64,000 bases of DNA from Emiliania huxleyi CCMP1516 (GCF_000372725.1 NW_005197426.1:203599-267598); one strand, 5' to 3'; positions 19,848 through 30,402 are shown, counted from the first letter of the stretch. Notes: generated by a model from the sequence alone, not told the origin. Translations and numbers: made by a program.

Positions 19848-22800
19848 TCACTTGAGCGCGGCGGTCGATCGCGTATCGAGCTTGACCTTCACGTTCATCG
19901 CGGCGAGCTCGTTGGTCAGGTAGAGGAAGACGTAGGGCAGCGCGATGGCGTCCACCGCGCCGCCGTCGCCGCACGCGCGGCAGAGCGTCTCGCGCGACGC
20001 CGGGCCGGACAGCGCCCCCTCGGGCGGCCGCATCATCGGCGCGAGCAGCGAGCCGCAGCGCGTGCAGACGAGCGCGCGCGCCTCGTCCGAGCAGTGGAAG
20101 AGGCGGTCGTGCACGAGGTAGGCGACGCCGTGGGCGAGCAGCGCGTCGCGCTCCATCTCGCCTAATCTCGGGCCGTCTCGGCTCATCTCGGGTCATCTCG
20201 GATGACTCCTCCGCGCCGCGCTCCATCTCGCCCAGCCGGATGCCGCCGTGCACCTTGCGGCCGTGCACCGGCTGCTTGGTGAGCGTGTTGACCGGCCCGC
20301 GCGAGCGCACCTGGTGCTTGTCCGACACCATGTGCCGCAGCCGCTGGTAGTAGACGACGCCGACAAAGATCTGCACCTCCATCTCGGTGCCGTAGAGGCC
20401 AGAGTACATCGGCTCGGTGCCGTGGTACGAAAAGCCGGCCGCGCGCAGCTGCTCCCCAAAGTAGTCCACCGCGCGGTGCTTGTCCGAGAACTGGAAGGGC
20501 GTCGCGTCCTGCGTGACGCCGTGCGCGGCGCCCGCCTTGGCTGCCATCATCTCGAGGAGCATACCTGCAGGACACGTTGCGGACGTGTCGCGGACGCGCC
20601 CTCGCGCCCCGCAGCTCGAGAGAGGAGAGCGTGCCGATGGTCATGCGCGACGGGAAGCCGTGCGGGTTGAACAAGATGTCGGGCGTGATGCCCGACTCGG
20701 TGAAGGGCATGTCCTCCGCGGGCCACAGCCGCGAGAGCACGCCTAGGGGACACGTCTCGGACCCGTCCCGGACACGTCCTGGACACGTCCTCCGCGGGCC
20801 ACAGCCGCAAGAGCAGCACGCCCTTTTGGCCGTGGCGCGACGAAAACTTGTCGCCCGGGATGGGGTTGCGGTTGTAGCGGAGCCGGATGAAGGCGACGGG
20901 CGCGTCGCGGCCGCCCTCCTGCCAGTCTCCGTCGCCGCCGACGACGCGCACCTCCTCCACCACGGCTGCGCCTCCCGACTCTCCGCCCGACGACTTGTGG
21001 TACCGCAGCTCGTGCTTTGAGGTGGCGAGGTCGAGCACGGCGCAGATCGGGTCGCCGTCCTTGAGCAGCTGCCCGACCTCCGGCAGCCCGTCCACGCCTA
21101 GACGCGGAGGCTCGGGGGAGGCTCGGGGGGGGGAGGGAGGGGGTTGGAGCAGGGCGATCCACCGCGGGCGCGCGCGCGCGCCGAGCGACTCGCAGAACTT
21201 TTTGGGCACCGTGGTCGGCGGCGCGTCGTCGGGCGGCTCGGGCGGCTTCAGGTTTCCGAAGCGGTGGTGCGGCGGCTCGCCCTTGGTCTTGAGCTTGTTG
21301 AGGTTGACCTCGACGGTCGTGCGCACCGACGCGTGCGCGAAGCCGCGGTCGTACGACGCTTTGTTGACGATCATCGCGTCCTCCATGTCGTAGCCCGTGT
21401 AAGAGATGACGGCGATCACCTAGAAGGTTCCCAGAAGGTTCCTAGAAGGTTCCTAGAAGGTCCTGTGTACGAGAGGACGGCGATCACCGCGTTCGTGCCG
21501 AGCGGGTACTCGTCGAGCCTGTTGCGGAATGAGGAGCGATGAGCGAAGGAGTCTGAAACAGACCAGTGCCGAGCGGGTGCTCAGCGAGCCCGTACGCGGT
21601 GAAGTTTTGCGTGCGCACCTGGGGGGGGGGGGGGGGGAGGGCGAGAAGGCTGACGGCGGGCCCACGAGGGCGAGGCCGTGCGCTGCGGGGTGTTGCGGGC
21701 GCACCACCGGCGGCTGCGGCGAGAAGGGGAGATAGGGGGAGATGGGGGGAGAGATTGCTGGCGCACCACCGGCGACTGCGGCGTGTGCAGGTGGTACGCC
21801 TTGGTCTCCGAGCGCTGCCCGACGGCGTGGAAGGGGACGCCCATGGTCTGCTTGCCCATCTGGCACTGGTACATGTTGCGCGGCGACTGGTTGAAGTCGC
21901 AGAAGGGCGTGAGCGACGCGATGAGCGAGAGCATGTTGTGCGGCGTCACCTCCGCGTGCGACGCCTCGGCGCGGCCCTCGTCGTCTGCGCCGTACGACAC
22001 ACGCAGGGTCGTCTGCTCGAGCGGCCCGATGAGCTCGGTGCGGCCGAGGGAGACGTTGAGCACGGGCCGCAGCGGCCGCGCCGGCCCCGCGGCGAGGTAG
22101 AGCGCGGGCGGCCGCCGCGAGCCGCCCGGCAAGATGAGCGCGATCTCGAGCGACGCGATGGTCGGCGGCGGCTGCAGCGGCGCGGCCGGGTCGGGCGGTG
22201 TCGCGCCGCAGACCTTGAGGCGGCGCAGGAGCGAGGCGGCGTGCGGCGCGGCGTCGTTGTGCACGAAGCCGACCACCTCGCCGTCGATGAGCACGGGCAT
22301 GTAGTGCGCGGTCGGCAGCCCCCCGCCCAGCGGCAGCAGCGCGACGCCGGCGGCGGAGAGGTGCGGCAGAAGGTAGGACCTAATCTCGGCGAATCTCGGC
22401 TTGGCTCGGCGAACCTCTCCGCAGCAGGTTCGGCAGCAGGGAGGTACCGGACGGCGCCGCGCGCGGACGTCTCGACCTGGAGGTGGTGGGGGGGGGGATG
22501 ATGCGAGATCAGCCGAGACTTGCCCGAGACAGCCGAGATCAGCCTTGGGGTGGGAAGGTGAGCCCGCTGAGATGCGCCGAGCTGCGCCGAGCTGCGCCGA
22601 GCTGCGCCGAGGTTGTCCGAGCTGCGCCGAGGTTGTCCGAGCTGCGCCGAGATCGAGGTTCGACCTGGACCGAGCACGGAGCGGCGAGGTGCGAGAGCAG
22701 CCCGCACGGCGAGCCGTCGGGGGTGTGGACGGGGCAGAGGAAGCCCCACTGGTCGGGCAGCAGCTTGCGGACGGTGGTGGTGCGCAGCTGTGCGAAGAAG

Positions 22801-24028
22801 GCGCCGCGGTGGATCGAGCGGAAGTGCGCGAGGAAGCGCCTGCGGACGCGTCTCGGACGTGTGACGGCGTGGACATGGACATGCCCGAGCGCAAGTCGCG
22901 CGAGGAGCTGAGCCCGCCAGTAGTTGAGCCGCTCAGCGACGATGGTGAAGCCCGCCGTCTGCTGCAGGTCGAGGCCCGACTCGGAGCGCAGGTTCCCCGT
23001 CGCCACAAAGTAGCCGAGCGCCTTGCCGGGCTCGGCCGCCGAGGTTGCCATGCGGAGGGCCGACGCAATCATCTTTTCGTCGGTGGGCAGCGCCGGCGAC
23101 GGCTTGGCGAGCTCTCGCTTGACGGCGTTGGCCACGGCGCGCACCCAGCCGCCCAGCTGCTCTCGCACCATCATCGCCCACAGGTGGCCGGGAAGCAGGA
23201 CCTCCTGGGCGGAGGAGGCGAGTGGCGGGGGTCAGAGGGGCGAGTGGCGGGGTGGGTGGTAGGAGAGGAGGCGCGGAGGGGGAAGAGGAGATGAGACACG
23301 ACGACGAGGAGGAGGAGAGGGCAGCGATGATAGGAGGAGGGGGGAGCAGCAGCGAGGGCAGACAGCGCCGCGTGTCAGAGAGGCGAGTGGCGGTGCGCGC
23401 AGAAACGAGGAGGCTGTGGACCCACGGCAGACGAGTCCGGCCGGTCCCACTCTCGGCTGAATCACGGCCCCTCTCGGCCAGGCCCCCCGCCTGGCAGACG
23501 AGCGAGTCGGGGTTGTCCTCCTTGACACGCCCCGCCGCCAGCGCGTACAGCCGCTGCAGCATCAGCATCAGCAGCTCCCACTTTGCCTCGCCGCGGTCGC
23601 GCTCCTCGCGGTGCTGCAGGTGGATGAAGACCTGCCGCCGCAGCAGCAACGCGCCGACCTGCTCGTCCGACTCCCAAGGCGGCCGCCGCAGCATCGCCCG
23701 GAACTGGCGGCCGAGGAAGCCGAGGCAGTGCTTCCGCGTCGCGAGCGGCTGTCCAAAGTCGTCTCGGTTCTCGCGCAGCGCCTGGCGGATGCGGCGGGGC
23801 GGGTGGCGGGGCGGATGCGGCGGGGCGGGTGGCGGGGCGGATGCGGCGGGGCGGGTGGCGGGCGTTTGGGGCTGGTCGGCAGGGGAGGGCAGCTGCAGGG
23901 AGGGCGGCTGCAGGCAGGGGGGGAGGCGGGTGGACAGCGGGTGTGGCCGGACGTGGGCCGAAGGGGCCGCGCAGTGGCGCATGTGCGGCACATGTATGCA
24001 TGTGCATGTGCATGTGCATGTGCATGTG

Positions 24029-24071
<43 letters not shown>

Positions 24072-25441
24072 CGAAAGTGTGGCGCATGTGTGTGTGGGGC
24101 GGCATCTGACAGAGGAGCGCCTCGAGGACACGGTCGGCGACGAAGGAGTCGTCGCCGTCGCCGCCGGTCGCCCGCTCATACACCTCTCGGTCCTGCGCCG
24201 CGAGCACGCGAGAGTGGGGGGGCGGGGAGAGCACGCCAGAGTGGGGGGCGGGGAGGCGGCCTCGTGTGTCTGGCGGATCGCGTGGATGCGTACAGCGGAG
24301 CAGCGCTGAGTACCCCTGCATGCCGCGGAGCCAGCGTCCACCGAGCAGAAGGCACGGAGTCCGTCTCGTCGGAGTCCGGGGCATGGCGGCACGGAGCTGC
24401 TGTCTGCATCTAAGCCTCGAGATACGGGGAGATATGTGGAGATACGGAGCTGCTGTCGTCATCTACGCGCGGCGGTCCGAGCACTCGCGCAGCGCGCGCA
24501 GCACGAGCACGACGGGGAGGAAGAACTCGTTCTTGCTGATTGTGATGCGCAGCCGCGCGGAGCCAGACGAGAGCAGGTGGAGCCCTAGCAGCATGGCTCC
24601 GAGAGAAGGTTCCGAGAAGGTTCCGTGCAGGCTCCGAGCAGGCAAGTGTACCAGCTAGCTGCACTGGGTGGACCGACAGTGAGCGAGCACTGGCCCGAGG
24701 CTCGGCTAGTCGGCTAGTCTCGGCTAGTCTCGGACCGACAGTGAGCGAGCACTGGTCTGAGTTGGCGCAGCGGATTACTGTCGCGTACGGGGTAAAGAGC
24801 GGCCCTCGGTTGCGGAAGGAGGGGCGCACGATGCCCGTCACGTGGTTGCGCCGCGGCACGATCAGCAGGCGGATCGCGCGCTCGTTGCCTACGGGGAGGA
24901 CGCGTGTAGGCTCCTAGAAGGCTCGCACAGCCAGCGGCCGAAGGTTGCGCCCGTCGCCGTTTGAGATGAAGTACCCTCCGAGCTCGTGCCGCTCCTCGCG
25001 GCGGTGGACGAGCTGCGGCGCCGAGAGCGAATGCAGGTGGCACGCGCACGAGCGCACCATCACGGGCAGCTGGCCGACCGCCCGGTCAAAGTCGAGCGGC
25101 GGGCCGTCGTCGACAGTGTAGCGGAGCGTGACGCGCAGCTGGCCCGTGTACGAGCCGCCGCGGCGGCGGCACTCGGACGGGAAGAGGTCCTGGTCCTTGC
25201 GCGTGTCGCTCTTGGGCGCATAGAGCTTCGCCTCCAGAAGCCACAGCTTGATGCGAGAGCCCGCCGCGCTCTCAAACTCCTCGGGCTCGAGCGACTCGAC
25301 ACCCTCGTCCAGGCCTTCCTTGACGAACCAGTCAAACGACTCGACGTGTGGCCGCACCAGCTCGCGAAGCCTCTCAGTCACCTCTGAGTCGGGGCGGCAC
25401 GGGCCTCTGCCGTCGACAGCCGCGCGCAGCTGGCTGCGCAT
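19848..25441 (-). CDS. RPA2: RNA polymerase I second-largest subunit (RPA2/POLR1B)
   Basis: Beta-like catalytic subunit that transcribes rRNA genes in the nucleolus. Sixteen exons on the minus strand, all phase-consistent: 25441-24958, 24888-24736, 24584-24478, 24192-24121, 23781-23491, 23204-22918, 22839-22671, 22476-22448, 22379-21767, 21618-21590, 21518-21488, 21419-21182, 21097-20822, 20742-20635, 20564-20232, 20161-19848; about 1177 aa, the usual length. Diagnostic motifs in order: [117 protein letters not shown] and a C-x2-C/C-x2-C ribbon. The Pol I rather than Pol II identity rests on the YDMEDAM and [11 protein letters not shown] forms. Nine GC, five GT and one GA donors. Exons 8, 10 and 11 are only 29, 29 and 31 nt. 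Confidence 0.96.
23782..24120 (-). repeat. Intron 4 of the Pol I subunit gene, microsatellite-rich
   Basis: A 339-bp GC-AG intron holding a GCATGT hexamer run and (TG)n on the plus strand (about 23995-24071) plus a GC-rich array of about 21 bp units (GCGGGGCGGGTGGCGGGGCG) at 23789-23870. It is the longest intron of the gene and explains the spurious His/Thr ORFs here. Confidence 0.85.
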
Positions 25442-26016
25442 AGCTAGCTGCGCATACGTCGTCGTCTCCACAAAGACAAAAGATTTGCCTGCGGGTAGAG
25501 CAGTGTTTCGACACCGATATCGTTCAAGGAGAACGCTGATCAGAGCCAGGTGTGGTGTGGACGCGAGAATAGCTCCGCCGTTCATGGAGGCAACCGATGC
25601 GAGTCGACTGGTGTGTGTCGACGTGGTTTCGTATCAAGAATACTCACTCACACGCGACAGCTGGGGACCCTGTCCTCCTCCCCCATCCCTCGTTTGGCTG
25701 TTGTTGGTTCTTTCTTTCTTTCTTAGTGCCAGTGCGCGCCAGTCCCGTGCCCAGTGTTGTGCGAGGGAGTTTTGTTGTAAAATTCTTTCTTAGACTGGTT
25801 GGTGCCGCTTCGGGATGTATTCTCTCTTGCTCTCCTTCCTTCCGTGCAAGCTCTTTTGTCTTTTTTTCACTTTCGAGGTCGAGCGGTGGAGCTATTCTCG
25901 CGTCCACACCGAGAGAGTTTTGTCGTTTGTCCACCCCACACATGGGTGGGTCATGGCTCCAGCGCGTGGACACACACACACAGACACACACAAAGGAAGG
26001 AGAGCACACCGACACA
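25442..26016. other. Divergent intergenic region
   Basis: Between the Pol I subunit start (25441, minus) and the ATG at 26017 (plus). It holds the leader-like block at 25503-25532 shared with 129-156, a block at about 25565-25625 (AGCTCCGCCGTTCATGGAGG) shared with about 42134-42195, and the dispersed cassette at 25722-25790. No gene seen. Confidence 0.5.
25722..25790 (+). promoter_or_regulatory. Dispersed upstream cassette, copy 3
   Basis: Plus strand: TTAGTGCCAGTGCGCGCCAG, TCCCGTGCCCAGTGTTGTGC, GAGGGAGTTTTG, then TGTAAAATTCTTTC. It lies about 230 bp before the ATG at 26017, farther than at the other genes, so here it may be non-functional or mark an upstream transcription start. Confidence 0.5.
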
Positions 26017-26445
26017 ATGTCTGCAGCTATAGCTCCTGGAGCCTACATAGCAGTAAGGCGGCCGGCGGTGGGGCGAGGGAGCGGGCATATGGCCCTGTCG
26101 GCTGGAGGCGTGGACAGTCAGCCCGATACCCCCAACAGTCCGAACCCCCGGCGAGACCCGAACGCGGCGTCGCTACCCAAAGGATATCCACCTCGAGAAC
26201 CTCGAGAACGCGCTGAAGCCAAGAAGAGGAGCATCGCCACTACCGAGGAGTGGCACGCCCTGCTGGCTGACGCGGCTGCAAAGAACCAGGCTGTGGTCGT
26301 CGACTTCACGGCGTCGTGTGGTGCGGGCCGTGCAAGATGATTGCGCCCACATTCGAGGCCCTCGCCGTCAAGTACCCGCATGTGTGCTTTGTCAGAAAGA
26401 AAGAAAGAAAGAAAACACACAACCCTTGTGTGCTTTGTCAAGATC
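26017..26445 (+). pseudogene. Thioredoxin-like gene, frameshifted at the active site
   Basis: The ATG at 26017 opens a frame with an N-terminal extension of about 70 aa (MSAAIAPGAYIAVRR), then a thioredoxin start (EEWHALLADAAAKNQAVVVD, then FTAS). Directly after, two extra bases shift the frame; the expected WCGPCKMIAPTFEALAVKYP continues in another frame from about 26317. The repeat GTGTGCTTTGTCA then flanks a GAAAGAAAG tract (26388-26440), after which FVKID would be expected but homology soon stops. It is either a decaying pseudogene or a gene hit by a 2-nt assembly error plus an unrecognised intron. The redox motif WCGPC itself is intact. Confidence 0.55.
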
Positions 26446-26551
26446 GACCGTGGCCGACATCAGGATTTTTATATCTCCTCGTGCGTCCTCTCCTCGGCAG
26501 AGGCTTGCGGCGACCTGCTGTCTGGCCGACACGGCACCTGAGCTTGCGGCT

Positions 26552-27200
26552 ATGGGGGCGGCGCGGCGGGCGTGGCCTCGGCGGCTGTGCGGCTCCGTGC
26601 GCTCCCTCTGCTCCGCCTCGCTCCCGCCGCACAAGGTCGTGCCGATGCCGCGCCTTGCGCCCACGATGACCACCGGTAAGGTGCACCAGTGGAACATCGG
26701 GATCGGCGATGCCATCTCGCCGTACGACCTCGTCTTCCAGGTCTCCATCACAGGTCCGGAGCTCCTCGGCAACGACGCGACCGAGAAGCAGGCCGACGCC
26801 GTGGTGCGCCGAGCCCGCACAGCCTCGCTGCTGCCCTGCCCGCTGCCTGAGTGCGCTGCTTTCCGCCGCCAACGCAGGTGGTGATGGAGATCGAGTGCAT
26901 CGAGGACGGCTTCCTGGCAAAGATCCTCGCCCCTGTCGGGGCCGACGCAGGGCCCGACCAGCCAATGTGCTCACGCCCGCCGCGCGCGCCCTCTGCCAGC
27001 CACCCCTGCCCCAGCCGCACGTCCCCCGCTGAGCGCCGCCGCCGGCCCGCACACGCAGCGCGGTCATCTGCGAGGACCCGGACGACGTCGCCGCCTTTGC
27101 CAACTACGTGCCTTCGATCAAGAAGGTGCCGAGCGGACAGTTCCTGTGGCAGGCGTACCTTGTGAGCGGGCTGGAGGCAACCTCTTGCAGCAACAGCTAG
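26552..27200 (+). CDS. Mitochondrial lipoyl-domain protein (E2-like)
   Basis: Three exons, 26552-26740, 26878-26966, 27059-27200, about 139 aa. The N-terminus MGAARRAWPRRLCGSVRSLC is basic and Ser/Ala-rich like a mitochondrial presequence. Residues 27-65 match a biotinyl/lipoyl domain start (HKVVPMPRLAPTMTTGKVHQ), followed by DAISPYDLVFQ and, in exon 2, VVMEIECIEDGFLAKILAP, then PIAVICEDPDDVAAFANY across the second junction. The lipoyl-Lys position of the classical ETDKA motif appears altered to MEIECIED, so whether it is lipoylated is doubtful. Both introns are GT-AG; the second acceptor is AG|C, one of two exceptions in the window. There is no E2 catalytic domain; it may be a stand-alone domain or a truncated transacylase. 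Confidence 0.7.
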
Positions 27201-27745
27201 CCTAGTTGCGCTCCCCGAACCTCTCAGTGCCGCAGTGGCGGTGACAAACGTCCCGCAGACCCGACCAGGCCGCTCTTGCACTCCCAACTCCTTTTGAGCG
27301 CCCGGTCGGCTCGTTTTACAAGATAACACGTCCTCTCTTGTCTCTCGTCTCTCGAGCGAATCAGAATGTCCAATGGCAAAATGCGCACACGTGAGATATG
27401 GGGAACTCGTACTACGTCAACTTTCTTTTAAGCAGCTTGTATGCGGCTAATCGCTAAATGAAACAGGGCGACCGTGTGTTGTGCTCGCGCGTCAGAGAGG
27501 CGACAACCCCTCGCCGCTCTACGGCTCGCTAGGAACAATAAACATCAAGGGCGGGCGTTTGGGCGACGGCGCGGCGACCACGCCATCGGAGCCGCGGCGG
27601 AGGCGGTGCGGCCGGTTGGCGCTGCGGCGGGCTGCTGCCGCTGCTCCAATCCTGCGAGCTGCTCGAGCTGCTGTGTTCGCGATGGGCATGAACGCATGTC
27701 GGCCGAGCTCATGCATCGTCATCCATCACATGCGTTTGCAGGAGC
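27201..27745. other. Intergenic region between convergent genes
   Basis: Convergent 3' ends of the lipoyl gene (+) and the PDZ-like gene (-). AT-richer around 27360-27470. No domain-bearing ORF and no repeat of note seen. Confidence 0.5.
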
Positions 27746-28267
27746 TCAGGCCGTCTCGGACCCCTCCCCATCCTCTCGCCGCTCAAACTGCAGCAGCACA
27801 AAATCACTGACAAACTTTTCCTCGTTTGATCCGATGGCGTCAACGACGGTGTCAAAGCTCCACTTCCGGCAGTCAAACATCTCGCGCTCCCACTTGCTGC
27901 CCTTGAAGCGGATCGCCGTCACGCCGACCAGCTTGTCGCCCACCATCACCTTTCCCGGCACCGCGGTATTCTCGCCCTCGACGCAACGGAGCACCGACGT
28001 GCCTCTCGCAGCGTGGCTGTCTTCTACAACCTGGTTGACCGACACGCCCGACATGCCAATAATCGGTCCGTCCTCCTCGAAACCGATCCCGAGCGGCCGC
28101 TGCACGAGCACTTCGAAGACGTTCTCGGGGAGCGGGTCGATCGCGCCCTCGTAGCACCGCTCGCCATACTCCATGCGACATGGTGGCGGCGAGTGCAGGG
28201 TGCGGCGGACGGAGCTGCCGGTCGGGAGCACCCAGGCGCTTGAAGAGCACAGCAGAAGAAGCGCCAT
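27746..28267 (-). CDS. Plastid-type leader plus PDZ-like domain protein
   Basis: Single-exon protein of 173 aa from the ATG at 28267. The N-terminus MALLLLCSSSAWVLPTGSSV is a signal-peptide-like hydrophobic stretch followed by an Arg/Ser/Pro transit-like segment (RRTLHSPPPCR), the bipartite form used for secondary plastids. The body has a PDZ-like core: PLGIGFEE, then VNQVVEDSHAARGTSVLRC, VMVGDKLVGVTAIRFKGS and WSFDTVVDAIGSN. Many algal plastid proteins share this small domain; its ligand is unknown. An AAAATTCTCTTG box lies about 105 bp upstream of the ATG. Targeting is inferred from composition. Confidence 0.7.
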   Translation of the reverse strand: MALLLLCSSSAWVLPTGSSVRRTLHSPPPCRMEYGERCYEGAIDPLPENVFEVLVQRPLGIGFEEDGPIIGMSGVSVNQVVEDSHAARGTSVLRCVEGENTAVPGKVMVGDKLVGVTAIRFKGSKWEREMFDCRKWSFDTVVDAIGSNEEKFVSDFVLLQFERREDGEGSETA

Positions 28268-28751
28268 GCCAAGCTCGGCGCCTGTAGGATGGCTGTGTGA
28301 CGCGCGCGGCCGACGACGCCGTTGGGCGGAGAGGAGGTTGGCAGCCTTCTGCGCTCGAGGTGCAAGAGAATTTTGCAAGCGAACTCACACCGGTACTTGA
28401 GCACTTGCTTGAGCACTGGATAGGGTCGATTCCGCATGGTACAACACCACTCCTAGGCCCCCCATCCCTAAACGCGGCGCCCCTACCCTTCCAATAGTCG
28501 GAACCCGCTGCAAAATGCCCATCGATCGCCAGCCAATACGGAGCCACCTTTGGTTGGGGCGATATACGTCGAGCTCCCGCGTAGCGACGTCGACTATGCT
28601 CTTTGGAGTGGCGCATTCGACGGACGACGCCGGCTGGCGCGCGGTGAGGCTGCGAACGAAAGTCCGACGGTTCGTGGGTACGTGCAAACTCGCGAGTGTT
28701 TGTCGGGCCCTCCGGCACCTCCTACCGCACGATTGGTCTTGCGTATGGGGC

Positions 28752-30402
28752 TTGGCCTTTCCGAGGGTTTCCTCTCGCACCCTACCTGGTTTCCTTTCCG
28801 TGTTTCCTGCTCGTTTCCCTACAACACCCTCTAGTTTCCTCGGGAACCCCCGGGGAAACTCCGTGGAATTCGTCATTTTGGGGGGGCTCTGAGCCGTGTC
28901 TGAGGCTGTTTTGGGGCCAAAATCGGCAAAATACCGGGTATTTTGCGGGTATACCTGGAAAACCCCGGTATACCTGGAAAATACCTGGGTATCGTGCCGA
29001 TTTCCTCAATTTTGCCCCAGATTTTGCCCCAGACCAGCTCTCAGACTCAGGGAAACTCGCGAGTTTCCCGAGGGAAACTCGAGAGAAACAGAATGGAGCA
29101 CCAAACACATTAGGGGACCCCTAAAAAAATAAAATATTCTTACCTTCAAGCCCCCCTCCGAGACTAGGGACAGTCACCACCCGTACACAGGAGAGATGGG
29201 AGTGCCCCCCGCCCCCACTTGCCCTGACTGCACAGGATAGCGTGCCCCGATAACGGCGACACATAGTGGGGGACACTGCGCAAGGAGGGGGTGCGAAGCC
29301 TAAGATTGGGGTTCTAGGTGGTGGGACCATGAGGGGGGGAGGGCGGGGTCCTGTGGGGGTGAAATGTTGCGCGGCGAATTCGAACCTACCCCCTCGCCGC
29401 GCCGATCCTCACGCGGAGGGTAAAACCCTGTGGGACAAAACCCCTCCGCGGTCGGCTGTCTTCAGAGTGGACCCCCCCCTCCCCAGCCTCCCCTGTTCGT
29501 TTTCGCACCCCCCCCCCCCGCTCCCCATCGGTGACTCGCGAAGGACACGGACACTCGGGGTGGGAGGGGAGGGGTCCCCCAGAGAGGGGGCTTTGGGGCG
29601 CCTTGTTGAGTCAATCTGCCCCCCAGAGGGGCCTTCTCGGGTCGACCTCTGGTCGATCTCGTGTCGATCTCGGGTCGATCTCGGGTCAATCTCGGGTCGA
29701 TCTCGGGTCGATCTCGGGTCAATCCCGGGTCAATCTCGGGTCGATCTCGGGTCGATCTCGGGTCACGTCGTGCGGCGTAATGAGGCGAGATGAGGTGAGA
29801 TGAGGAGAGATGATTAGGGGACCCCTAGGGTTCTGAGGGCCGGGGTTTTTTAAGACCTTTTAAGAAACGAGGAGGTTTGGGGGCTTAACTTGCTTAAGAG
29901 ATTGCAGGCGCGGGGGGTCCCTCTCTTAAGACCGTTTAAGAAAATCGGCCTCGCCGGCATGCGTCGCTGGGTTCCGCGCCGTTTTCTCCAATTGTCCAAT
30001 ACTGCCGTTATTGGGCACAAACCCGCCTCTGAAGACACATCTGTAAGTCTGGTGCACTGGCAGGAGCCATACTTGCATAGGGGACGCGTGCTAGCTGACT
30101 GTAGCCAGCTTCCCGGCCTACGGCGTCTACCGGGAGCCTCCCGGACCATCGACCTCGGGAGCTCTCCCGCACCGTTTAAGCGTTTAAGACCGTTTAAGGA
30201 ATCGGCGGCCCAGGCAGCCTTAAAATGGGCCTAGGCCCGTTTTAAGCCGTTTAAGCCGCAGGCGCCCCAGGGCCCACCCTTTTAAGCCTAGGGGTCCCCT
30301 AAGCCAAACACCCTCTGGTTTCCCTGGAAACTTCCGGAAACGCAAAGTGCTGGGGACCCTCTGGTTTCCCTCTGGGTTGCCGGAAACCCTCGGAAAGGCC
30401 AA
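28752..30402. mobile_element. 1.65-kb TIR DNA transposon (non-autonomous)
   Basis: The ends are exact 21-bp inverted repeats, beginning TTGGCCTTTCCGAGGGTTTC on the left (28752) and its complement ending GGCCAA on the right (30402). They are flanked by a near-perfect 8-bp duplication, TATGGGGC (28744-28751) and TATGAGGC (30403-30410). Subterminal regions are packed with GGGAAAC/GTTTCCC motifs. Inside are three copies of the palindrome TAGGGGACCCCTA or its reverse (near 29111, 29815 and 30290), a minisatellite at 29640-29765 and a block shared with 3430-3610. No transposase is visible. The 8-bp duplication points to the hAT or a similar superfamily. Confidence 0.85.
29640..29765. repeat. 11-bp minisatellite inside the 1.65-kb element
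   Basis: About eleven copies of TCGATCTCGGG with minor variants (TCAATCTCGGG, TCAATCCCGGG). The same ATCTCGG core appears in many introns of this window. Confidence 0.9.

Noticed and set aside
23462-24462. Large minus-strand ORFs with Thr-His and Met-His repeats
   Set aside because: They are the CA and ATGCAC repeats of intron 4 of the Pol I subunit gene read in several frames.
29125-29290. Possible U1-like snRNA (TTCTTACC near the start, AGTGGGGGACACTGCG near the end)
   Set aside because: The resemblance is short, the Sm site and stem-loops are not evident and the second copy at 3430 lacks the same 5' end.
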